Shown: positions 8,986 through 16,160 of the stretch, in pieces
How positions within the stretch are numbered: the first letter of the stretch is position 1
Layout of the letters: the number at the start of each line of letters is the position of its first letter
From: JABAAI01 sp965261955
GTDB taxonomy: Bacteria > Spirochaetota > Leptospiria > Leptospirales > Leptonemataceae
Direction of reading: 5' to 3'
Assembly (NCBI GenBank): GCA_965261955.1
Contig: CBDHEM010000071.1
Location: 124,001-188,000, forward strand
DNA length: 64,000 nt
Notes under the pieces: model-generated
What the model saw: only the letters and a program-made list of their open reading frames with translations
The model's database searches: none
Told to the model about the DNA's origin: nothing
Program-made: the position numbers and the translations under genes

Positions 8986-9264
8986 ATCAAGGCGTCAGCT
9001 AAACGCTATGATGAACAATTTAAGAAGGATACGGTAGACTACTGGATCAAAAATAAGATTTTGGCAAAAGAGGTCAGTGAAGCTTTTGAGGTATCTGAAA
9101 CTACACTCTATAAATGGCGTAGGAAATATGAGTTTAATAACTCGGATCCTAATCGTTCTATAGAGGCGGAATTATCTAGGCTTCGCAAAGAGTGTTCTGA
9201 ACTTCGTCAAGAAAGGGATATCTTAAAAAAGTCGGTAGCCATTTTCATAAAACCACAGAAATGA
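8986..9264 (+). CDS. IS3-family transposase subunit OrfA
   Basis: Helix-turn-helix protein that recognises the IS ends. The frame reads KRYDEQFKKDTVDYW, then LAKEVSEAFEVSETTLYKWR (the HTH), then a leucine-zipper-like tail LSRLRKECSELRQERDILKK. No ATG, GTG or TTG occurs before residue 26 of this frame. The conserved N-terminus starts around ATC at 8986-8988, where a start codon would be expected, so either ATC is used or the start has been lost; the first ordinary start is TTG at 9061. The stop overlaps the orfB start as ATGA. Confidence 0.75.
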   Translation: MKASAKRYDEQFKKDTVDYWIKNKILAKEVSEAFEVSETTLYKWRRKYEFNNSDPNRSIEAELSRLRKECSELRQERDILKKSVAIFIKPQK

Positions 9265-10133
9265 AGTTTCAATTTATTAAGAAACATCGCTCCTCATTTC
9301 CCGTGCAGAAAATGTGCTCTTTATTAACGATTTCAAGGAGCGGTTTTAATGTTTGGGTAAAACATAAAACAAGTAAAAGGGCTTTCGAGACACAAAAACT
9401 TGAGAATATGATTAGAAATATTTTTCATAAGTTTAAGGGTATTTATGGCTCTCCAAGGATTACGTCTGAATTGCATGATATGGGATGTAATGTTTCAGAA
9501 AATAGAGTAGCTAAAGTTATGAGAAATATAGGACTTTCTGCCCAAATTAAGCCTAAATTCAAGGTTCTGACTACAAATTCAGCTCATGCTTACCCTATTT
9601 CTAAGAACTTACTAGGACAGGAATTTAATATCCTTGAACCTAATAAGGTCTGGGTTTCTGATATCACTTACATTCAATCAGCCGTAGGTTGGTTATATCT
9701 ATGTGTGATACTTGATTTATGTAGCAGAAAAATAGTTGGTTGGTCTCTTACAGATCACATGAGAACAGAAATGGTCATAGAAGCTTTGGACAGGGCCGTT
9801 GCTCAAAATAAGCCTAAGAAGGGTCTGATTTTTCATTCTGACAGGGGAAGTCAATACGCGAGTTATCAATTTAGGAGCAAGCTTGATAAATATGGATTTG
9901 TATCCAGTATGAGCCGCAAAGGTAACTGCTATGATAATGCTGTTGCGGAGTCTTTTTTTGGGAGTTTGAAAATAGAGGAGGTACATAAAAATACATATCT
10001 AAATATATTTGAAGTTAGGAGAAATATTTTTGAGTATATTGAGGTATTTTATAATAGGCCTATAAATAGAAAACATTCATTTTTAGGATATAAGAGTCCT
10101 ATCAAATTTGAGGAAGAATATTATGCTGCTTGA
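9261..10133 (+). CDS. IS3-family transposase OrfB (DDE integrase core)
   Basis: 290-residue catalytic subunit. The DDE residues lie in VWVSDITYI, LIFHSDRGSQYAS and NAVAESFFGSLK. An N-terminal HTH_21-like segment (FKGIYGSPRITSEL) precedes the rve core. The ATG overlaps the orfA stop (ATGA at 9261-9264), so expression is probably by translational coupling. Near the C-terminus it reads FYNRPINRKHS, where the second copy reads FYNRRRKHS; this is a two-codon difference and does not break the frame. Confidence 0.92.
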   Translation: MKFQFIKKHRSSFPVQKMCSLLTISRSGFNVWVKHKTSKRAFETQKLENMIRNIFHKFKGIYGSPRITSELHDMGCNVSENRVAKVMRNIGLSAQIKPKFKVLTTNSAHAYPISKNLLGQEFNILEPNKVWVSDITYIQSAVGWLYLCVILDLCSRKIVGWSLTDHMRTEMVIEALDRAVAQNKPKKGLIFHSDRGSQYASYQFRSKLDKYGFVSSMSRKGNCYDNAVAESFFGSLKIEEVHKNTYLNIFEVRRNIFEYIEVFYNRPINRKHSFLGYKSPIKFEEEYYAA

Positions 10134-10180
10134 TGAAAAAAAAGCTAAAAAGGACTGTACTAAATATTGGGGGAAGGTCA

Positions 10181-10339
10181 CTCTATAAATGGCGTAGAAA
10201 ATATGAGTTTAATAACTCTGATCCTAATCGTTCTATAGAGGCGGAATTATCTAGGCTTCGCAAAGAGAATTCCGAACTTCGTCAAGAAAGGGATATCTTA
10301 AAAAAGTCGGTAGCCATTTTCATAAAACCACAGAAATGA
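10181..10339 (+). pseudogene. IS3-family OrfA fragment
   Basis: 3' half of orfA, from the second part of the HTH (LYKWRRKYEF) through the coiled coil (LSRLRKENSELRQERDILKK) to the stop. The reading frame is open leftward into the previous element's right end, so a chimeric ORF from about 10130 exists. It lacks the DNA-recognition part. Confidence 0.85.
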
Positions 10340-11202
10340 AGTTTCAATTTATTAAGAAACATCGCTCCTCATTTCCTGTGCAGAAAATGTGCTCTTTATT
10401 AACGATTTCAAGGAGCGGTTTTAATGTTTGGGTAAAACATAAAACAAGTAAAAGGGCTTTCGAGACACAAAAACTTGAAAATATGATTAGAGATATTTTT
10501 CATAAGTTTAAGGGTATTTATGGCTCTCCAAGGATTACGTCAGAATTGCATGATATGCGATGTAAGGTTTCAGAAAATAGGGTAGCTAAAGTTATGAGAA
10601 ATATAGGACTTTCTGCCCAAATTAAGCCTAAATTCAAGGTTCTGACTACAAATTCAGCTCATGCTTACCCTATTTCTAAGAACCTACTAGGACAGGAATT
10701 TAATATCCTTGAACCTAATAAGGTCTGGGTTTCTGATATTACTTACATTAAATCAGCCGTAGGTTGGTTATATCTATGCGTGATACTTGATTTATGTAGC
10801 AGAAAAATAGTTGGTTGGTCTCTTACAGATCACATGAGAACAGAAATGGTCATAGAAGCTTTAGACAGAGCCGTTGCTCAAAATAAGCCTAAGAAGGGTT
10901 TGATTTTTCATTCTGACAGAGGAAGTCAATACGCGAGTTATCAATTTAGGAGCAAGCTTGATAAATATGGATTTGTATCGAGTATGAGCCGCAAAGGTAA
11001 CTGCTATGATAATGCTGTTGCGGAATCTTTTTTTGGGAGTTTGAAAATAGAGGAGGTACATAAAAATACATATCTAAATATATTTGAAGTTAGGAGAAAT
11101 ATTTTTGAGTATATTGAGGTATTTTATAATAGGCGTAGAAAACATTCATTTTTAGGATATAAGAGTCCTATCAAATTTGAGGAAGAATATTATGCTGCTT
11201 AA
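10336..11202 (+). CDS. IS3-family transposase OrfB, second copy
   Basis: 288-residue DDE transposase nearly identical to the protein at 9261-10133. Examples of the differences are M for G in LHDMRCKVSEN and FYNRRRKHSFLG at the C-terminus. All catalytic motifs (SDITYI, HSDRGSQYAS, AESFFGSLK) are intact. It may still act in trans, although its own element has lost the left end. Confidence 0.9.
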   Translation: MKFQFIKKHRSSFPVQKMCSLLTISRSGFNVWVKHKTSKRAFETQKLENMIRDIFHKFKGIYGSPRITSELHDMRCKVSENRVAKVMRNIGLSAQIKPKFKVLTTNSAHAYPISKNLLGQEFNILEPNKVWVSDITYIKSAVGWLYLCVILDLCSRKIVGWSLTDHMRTEMVIEALDRAVAQNKPKKGLIFHSDRGSQYASYQFRSKLDKYGFVSSMSRKGNCYDNAVAESFFGSLKIEEVHKNTYLNIFEVRRNIFEYIEVFYNRRRKHSFLGYKSPIKFEEEYYAA

Positions 11203-11249
11203 TGAAAAAAAAGCTAAAAAAGACTGTACAAAATATTGGGGGAAGGTCA

Positions 11250-11556
11250 CGCAAAGCCTACCACGAACGCCTCCAACCATGAGCAAGCCTCCCCAACCTT
11301 GCCTTTTTCGCGCCCTTAAAATCGAGGGCTTTGCCTCAGCAAAGCTTACCACGAATACCTTCCAATATTTCGCGCCCTCAGAATCGGGTGCTTTGCTCTA
11401 GCTTTGCCTTGGCAAAGCCTTTCACTCGCAAAGCTTTCCATGAACGCCTACCACGATGCATTCCAATCACAAAGCTTTCCAAGAGAGCAACCCTCCCAAT
11501 CGTAAAGCCTCCCCAAATACACACCATTTTTTGAGATCGCTCATAAAAAAAAAGAA
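11250..11556. repeat. Degenerate repeats between IS3 remnant and GLUG gene
   Basis: GC-richer than the surroundings and without a credible gene. Related phrases recur: gcaaagcctaccacgaacg, caaagcttaccacgaatacc and caaagctttccatgaacg, each followed by a cct/ccaac motif, giving three or four diverged copies. Short ORFs in several frames look like by-products of the repeats. Function unknown. Confidence 0.5.
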
Positions 11557-11586
11557 TTGACAAAACAGCGAATGAATTAATACACT
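11557..11586 (+). promoter_or_regulatory. Candidate promoter of the GLUG lipoprotein gene
   Basis: TTGACA at 11557-11562 is followed after 18 bp by TACACT at 11581-11586, a consensus -35 with a moderate -10. Transcription would begin near 11593, at the edge of the ACAGC tract. That would make the TTG start at 11589 leaderless or upstream of the transcript start, so either the promoter or the start is imperfectly placed. Confidence 0.4.
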
Positions 11587-11588
11587 GT

Positions 11589-14069
11589 TTGTGTGACAGC
11601 ACAGCACAGCACAGCACAGCCTCGCGGGGCTGTAAACAAAACCTAACTCTCTCCTTCTTCACGATCCCACTACTCTCCATTTTACTTTATTCTGCTTGTA
11701 GTTCTCATGAAAATGGAAAATTGCCCTCAGTGGGTCTCCTTAGAATCAAGCCCATCATGATCACCACCTATGCCGAACTCAAAGCGGTCAAAGATGGTCT
11801 ATATCACCACTACCGCTTGGGTAATGACATCGACGCCAGCGCGAGCTGGAGTGAAAATGACACTAGCATGACCTGCGTAGCCTACAACGGTAGCAATGGA
11901 AAAGCAGCCAATGGAAATCCCGCAGCTAATTGTCGGGGCTTTACGCCCATAGGGAATAGTAATAGTACGACTCAGTTCATCGGTAGCCTCGATGGGGCCG
12001 GCCATAAAATCACCGGCCTCTACATCAATCGTCCATCTACGGACGACGTAGGCTTGTTTGGCTATACCGGCACTCTTGCTGAGATTAAGAATATAGGTGT
12101 GACAGCTGCCTATATAGTGGGTAGAGAGCGTGTCGGCGGGCTCATCGGTCATTCTCAAGGTACTGTAAGTAACTCCTCTGCCATGGGAGATGTGACGGGG
12201 ACGGGTAATACTGTCGGCGGGCTCATCGGGAAATCTCAAGGTACTGTAAGTAACTCCTCTGCCATGGGAGATGTGACGGGGACGGGGAATACTGTCGGCG
12301 GGCTCATCGGTTATTCTACAGATACTGTAAGTGCCTCCTATGCCACGGGATCTGTGACGGGGACGAATCATACTGTCGGCGGGCTCATCGGTTTTTTTGA
12401 GGGTTCTGTAAGCAACTCCTATGCCACGGGATCTGTGAATGGGATGAGTCATACTGTCGGCGGGCTCATCGGGAATTTTTCTGCTTCTAGTGGTTCTGTA
12501 AGGAACTCCTATGCCACGGGATCTGTGACGGGGACGAATAATAAAGTCGGCGGGCTCATCGGGATTTCTCAAGGTACTGTAAGTAACTCCTATGCCACGG
12601 GAGCTGTAACGGGGACGGCGACGACGGGTGAGGATGTCGGCGGGCTCATCGGGAAATCTCAAGGTACTGTAAGAGACTCCCATGCCACGGGAGCTGTAAC
12701 GGGGATGGGGATGGGGACGGGGACGGGGAATCCTGTCGGCGGGCTCATTGGGAGTTCTTCTGCTTCTGTAAGCAACTCCTATGCTACGGGAGCTGTGGAG
12801 GGGGAGGGTAATGATGTCGGCGGGCTCATCGGTTATTCTTCTGCTTCTGGTTCTGTAAGTAACTCCCATGCTACGGGAGCTGTGACGGGGAAGGGTAATA
12901 ATACCGGCGGGCTCATCGGTCATTCTGCTAGTTCTGTAAGTAACTCCTATGCCACGGGAGCTGTGGAGGGGACGGGGTCTACCGGCGGGCTCATCGGGAA
13001 TTTTTCTGCTTCTAGTGGTTCTGTAAGCAACTCCCATGCCACCATGGGAGCTGTGACGGGGACGGGGAATGTCGGCGGGCTCATCGGTCGTTCTAATGGT
13101 TCTGTAAGCAACTCCCATGCCATCATGGGAACTGTGACGGGTAGTAGTAGTGTCGGCGGGCTCATCGGTTGGGCTGAAGCTTCTGGTTCTGTAAGTGGCT
13201 CCTATGCTATGGGAGCTGTGACGGGGACGGGGAATAATGTCGGCGGGCTCATCGGTCATTCTCAAGGTCCTGTAAGCAACTCCCATGCTACGGGAGCTGT
13301 GACGGGGACGGGTGATAAAGTCGGCGGGCTCATCGGGAAATCTGAAGGTACTGTAAGTAACTCCTCTGCCATGGGAGCTGTGAAGTGGACGGGGATGGGG
13401 ATGGGGGGTACTAATGTCGGCGGGCTCATCGGGGAGTCTCGTGCTTCTGTAAGCAACTCCCGTGCTACGGGAGATGTGACAGGGACTACTAATGTCGGCG
13501 GGCTCATCGGGGGTTCTACTGCTTCAGTAAGCAACTCCTATGCCATGGGAGATGTGATGGGGGGTAGTAGTGTCGGCGGGCTCATCGGTTATTCTTATGG
13601 TGGTTCTGTAAGCAACTCCTATGCCACGGGAGCTGTGACGGGGACGGTGCATAATGTCGGCGGGCTCATCGGGGATTTTGGAGGTTCTGGTTCTGTAAGT
13701 GACTCCTATGCCACGGGAGATGTGACGGGGACGGGGAATAATACTGGCGGGCTCATTGGGAGTTCTTCTGCTTCTGTAATGGGAATGGGAACGAGCTACT
13801 TTGTGCATGCCTCTGGTGGCACCAATGGCATTGGTACTGGTACTTGTTTGGGTACATGCACGAAGAAGACTATAATGGAGATAGAGGCCTTACCCTCTGT
13901 GAATACCTGGGGAAGCGGTGACTGGGATTTTGGTACAACGAATCAGTTGCCTGCCGTGTTATACAGTGGAGGTGGCTGTGAAACCATCTCTGGCACCAAT
14001 GACATCAGCAGTAATGAGGGCGATGCCAACATACCCGATTGCGGGGACATCATAAAGGGGCAGAGATAG
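11589..14069 (+). CDS. GLUG-repeat surface lipoprotein
   Basis: 826-residue protein. A hydrophobic leader (LSFFTIPLLSILLYSAC) ends in a lipobox-like YSAC at C37, so it is probably a lipoprotein. After an N-terminal domain (about 40-180) come 20 tandem repeats of 26-33 residues (about 182-730), each starting VGGLIG or TGGLIG and continuing as S-V-SNSYATGAVTG, the GLUG motif of cell-surface and adhesin proteins. A Cys-containing C-terminal domain follows. The DNA of the array is GC-rich, unlike its neighbours. The only start codon before the lipobox in this frame is TTG at 11589, seven nt upstream of a five-unit ACAGC tract (11596-11620). Changes in unit number would shift the frame. Surface exposure and adhesion are inferred. 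Confidence 0.85.
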   Translation: MCDSTAQHSTASRGCKQNLTLSFFTIPLLSILLYSACSSHENGKLPSVGLLRIKPIMITTYAELKAVKDGLYHHYRLGNDIDASASWSENDTSMTCVAYNGSNGKAANGNPAANCRGFTPIGNSNSTTQFIGSLDGAGHKITGLYINRPSTDDVGLFGYTGTLAEIKNIGVTAAYIVGRERVGGLIGHSQGTVSNSSAMGDVTGTGNTVGGLIGKSQGTVSNSSAMGDVTGTGNTVGGLIGYSTDTVSASYATGSVTGTNHTVGGLIGFFEGSVSNSYATGSVNGMSHTVGGLIGNFSASSGSVRNSYATGSVTGTNNKVGGLIGISQGTVSNSYATGAVTGTATTGEDVGGLIGKSQGTVRDSHATGAVTGMGMGTGTGNPVGGLIGSSSASVSNSYATGAVEGEGNDVGGLIGYSSASGSVSNSHATGAVTGKGNNTGGLIGHSASSVSNSYATGAVEGTGSTGGLIGNFSASSGSVSNSHATMGAVTGTGNVGGLIGRSNGSVSNSHAIMGTVTGSSSVGGLIGWAEASGSVSGSYAMGAVTGTGNNVGGLIGHSQGPVSNSHATGAVTGTGDKVGGLIGKSEGTVSNSSAMGAVKWTGMGMGGTNVGGLIGESRASVSNSRATGDVTGTTNVGGLIGGSTASVSNSYAMGDVMGGSSVGGLIGYSYGGSVSNSYATGAVTGTVHNVGGLIGDFGGSGSVSDSYATGDVTGTGNNTGGLIGSSSASVMGMGTSYFVHASGGTNGIGTGTCLGTCTKKTIMEIEALPSVNTWGSGDWDFGTTNQLPAVLYSGGGCETISGTNDISSNEGDANIPDCGDIIKGQR
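11596..11620 (+). repeat. ACAGC x5 pentanucleotide tract
   Basis: Five perfect ACAGC units at the extreme 5' end of the GLUG gene. Five is not a multiple of three, so gain or loss of a unit changes the reading frame. By counting, the TTG at 11589 is in frame with five units and the GTG at 11593 would be in frame with four or seven; three or six units would leave neither in frame. Confidence 0.85.
12132..13780 (+). repeat. GLUG-coding tandem repeat array (20 units)
   Basis: Units of about 78-99 bp, each opening with gtcggcgggctcatcgg and containing a ctcctatgccacggga-like core. The high identity makes the array a substrate for unit gain and loss by recombination. The periodic sequence also creates long open frames on the opposite strand, which I regard as artefacts. 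Confidence 0.9.
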
Positions 14070-14218
14070 CGGAGAGGAGAACGGCGTTTTTAGTGAGGAT
14101 CAGGCTTTGGTAGATAAAAATGGGCTTCGTGGGTAAAACAAGCTAGAGTCGTGGGTAGAAAAGAAGATTTGATGGATAAAACAAGCTTTGTGGGTAGAAA
14201 AGAAGCTTTGTGTAGATA

Positions 14219-14241
14219 AAACAAGCTTCGCTTGTTTTTGT
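14219..14241 (+). terminator. Terminator-like hairpin, first of several copies
   Basis: AAACAAGC-TTC-GCTTGTTTTT gives an 8-bp stem, 3-nt loop and T-rich tail. Being the first strong hairpin about 150 bp downstream of the GLUG stop codon, it could end that transcript. The same hairpin recurs at about 14463-14486 and 14843-14864, with weaker variants between. Confidence 0.5.
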
Positions 14242-14285
14242 GATGGAGGCGGCGATTCTGGAAGAGTACGGGGCAAAGCCCTTTG

Positions 14286-14328
14286 TGTGCTCTTTCTAAT
14301 AAATTACTGCGTAGACATCATGTCCAAA
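14286..14328 (+). mobile_element. 43-bp captured fragment of IS5-type transposase gene
   Basis: Identical to the transposase codons around CALSNKLLRRHHVQ, from tgtgctctttctaat to catgtccaaa. The sequence leading into it (gtacggggcaaagcccttt) is the same as that leading into the larger truncated IS5-type copy at 14908. The junction itself was therefore duplicated along with the repeat block. Confidence 0.8.
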
Positions 14329-14907
14329 GGGAAAAATAGGCTGGGATCCATCGTGGGCTTTGGTGGGTGAAACAAGCTTTAGATAAAATGGGCTTTGTAT
14401 AGATAAAACAGGCTTCGTGGGTAAAACAAGCTAGAGTCGTGGGTAGAAAAGAAGATTTGATGGATAAAACAAGCTTCGCTTGTTTTTACGATTGAAGCGC
14501 CGATTCTGGAAGGGTGCGGGTTTTAGATAAAAACGGGCTTTGTGTAGATAAAACAGGCTTTGCTTGTTTTTACGATTGAAGCGGCGATTCTGGTAGGGTG
14601 CGGGTTTTAGATAAAACGGGCTTTGTGTAGATAAAACAGGCTTCGTGGGTAAAACAAGCCAGAGTTGTGGGTAGAAACAGGTTTCGATAGATAAAACAAG
14701 ATTTGGTGGATAAAAATAAGCTTCGCTTATTTTTGTGATTGAAGCGGCGATTCTGGTAGGGTGCGGAAAAAGGCCCTTTGTGTAGAGACGTTTTTTGTGG
14801 GGACCGGGCTTTGGACAGGAGAAGTCAGAGTCGTGGATAAAAACAAGCTTCGCTTGTTTTTGCGATGGAGGCGGCGATTCTGGAAGAGTACGGGGCAAAG
14901 CCCTTTG

Positions 14908-15956
14908 TGTGCTCTTTCTAATAAATTACTGCGTAGACATCATGTCCAAAAAGTAAATGTAGATACAACAGTTCAGGAAAAGGCCATTACATATCCAACA
15001 GATGGTAAGATGGTAAACTATATTTTAAAGCTTTACGATATTTGTCAGAACTGGCTAAGAGAAATAATATTCGTCTTCGCCAAAGTTATTCTCGTTTATC
15101 TAAAAAGTCATTATTAATGCAGAACCGATACTTTAGAGGACGTAAATACAGACTTGCAAGGCGTGAGCAAAAGAGCTTAAAAACCTATTTTGGTCGTGTT
15201 TTACGGGATGTAGAGCGTAAATTGCATTCTATGGATTTACATAAAAATTATGAATCTTCTTTGTGTCTTCTTCACCGTCTTTACAATCAAAACAAAGATA
15301 ACAAAAACAAAGTTTATAGTTTACATGCGCCGGAAGTAGAATGCATCTCTAAAGGGAAAACGCATAAGAAGTATGAATTTGGATGTAAGGCGAGTTACGT
15401 GACAAGTAGTCAAGGTAACTTTGTTTTAGGCGCGATGGCAAAACACGGTAATCCTTTTGATGGGCATACATTACCATTGGATCGGCCATACGGATTGGGC
15501 CATACGGATTGGGCCATACGGATCGGCCATACGGATCGGCCATACGGATCGGCCATACGGATCGGCCATACGGATCGGCCATACGGATCGGCCATACGGA
15601 TCGGCCATACGGATCGGCCATACGGATCGGCCATACGGATCGGCCATACGGATCGGCCATACGGATCGGCCATACGGATCGGCCATACGGATCGGCCATA
15701 CGGATCGGCCATACGGATCGGCCATACGGATCGGCCATACGGATCGGCCATAGAACAGGTAGAAAGGTTTTTACCCAATTCATTAAGCGTAAAAGAAGTT
15801 TTTGTAGATAGAGGTTATAGAGGAGCGAAAGTTAAAGATGGGATAAGAGTTCACATTGTTGGCGCGAAGAAGAAAAAAATGAAACGTAGTTTACGCAAGT
15901 GGATGAAGAGAAGAGCAGCCATTGAACCCATCATTGGTCACATGAAGAATGTATGA
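14908..15956 (+). pseudogene. IS5-family transposase, truncated and frame-shifted (copy 2)
   Basis: The N-terminal third is absent. An 8-bp duplication at 15001-15016 breaks the frame, so the longest surviving frame starts at 15042 (MSELAKRNNIRLRQ). It runs through YSLHAPEVECISKGK, then through a minisatellite encoding a 13-residue period (GHTDRPYGSAIRI), and regains the family sequence at AIEQVERFLPNSLS and VFVDRGYRGAKV before stopping at HMKNV. The tail RRNHLLTQEGDKMYAVLLG follows in another frame. Confidence 0.88.
15478..15744 (+). repeat. 13-bp minisatellite inside the transposase gene
   Basis: 267-bp insertion relative to the copy at 16161-17691: 18 exact units of atcggccatacgg and two 14-bp variants (attgggccatacgg, at 15494-15521). 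Seventeen consecutive perfect units occupy 15522-15742. The unexpanded copy contains the seed atcggccata at the same place. The insertion is a multiple of three and no unit frame contains a stop, so the gene stays open through it. Confidence 0.92.
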
Positions 15957-16160
15957 TGGAGGTGTACGAAGAAATCACCTCTTAACGCAAGAAGGTGATA
16001 AGATGTATGCGGTTTTACTAGGTGCTGGCTTTAATATGAGAAAATTGCTAAAAGCTTTTTCTTGGCTTAAATTTATTCCGTAATATCTGACTGATTTTTC
16101 CTTAAAAAAGGAAGTATGGGTTATGGCATTTTCTTAATATAGTGCCTTTTTCAAGCTTAA

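Larger units (their letters stand above)
8902..10180 (+). mobile_element. IS3-family element, complete copy
   Basis: 1279-bp element. The left end TGACCTCCCCCCTC and the right end (reverse complement TGACCTTCCCCCAA) form terminal inverted repeats. It carries overlapping orfA and orfB. It is inserted into the transposase gene of the IS5-type copy on its left. On its right it abuts, without a gap, the interior of a second IS3-type copy, so the site has been rearranged and no clean 3-bp target duplication can be assigned. Confidence 0.88.
10181..11249 (+). mobile_element. IS3-family element, second copy lacking its left end
   Basis: The sequence matches the first copy from the orfA codons LYKWRRKYEF onward and ends with the same right terminus (AAATATTGGGGGAAGGTCA) at 11249. 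About 200 bp of the left end, including orfA's first half, is missing. It joins directly onto the right end of the complete copy, as expected after insertion of one copy into another followed by recombination. Confidence 0.85.
14070..14907. repeat. Field of terminator-like and tandem repeats downstream of the GLUG gene
   Basis: No credible gene. Five copies of a block built on gcttcgcttgttttt plus gatygaagcggcgattctgg occur near 14228, 14471, 14562, 14722 and 14848. The first part forms a perfect hairpin AAACAAGC-ttc-GCTTGTTT followed by T residues, like a rho-independent terminator. Between them lie variants of gtgggtaaaacaagctagagtcg and ggctttgtgtagataaaac. A 43-bp piece of the IS5-type transposase gene (14286-14328) is embedded in the field. 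Confidence 0.65.

Noticed and set aside
11799..13286. 495-codon open frame on the minus strand opposite the GLUG repeats
   Set aside because: It is created by the repeat period, has no start context or family resemblance, and the plus-strand frame explains the sequence with a lipobox and known repeats.
14431..14898. 155-codon minus-strand frame with KPAPYQNRRFNRKNKQ repeats
   Set aside because: It lies wholly in the terminator-like repeat field and its composition follows the DNA repeat; no start signal or homology is recognised.
15478..15744. CRISPR-like array
   Set aside because: Units are 13 bp head to tail with no spacers; it is a minisatellite.
15349..15811. Several overlapping frames through the 13-bp minisatellite on both strands
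   Set aside because: All are the same cyclic translation of one repeat unit; only the plus-strand transposase frame has flanking homology.
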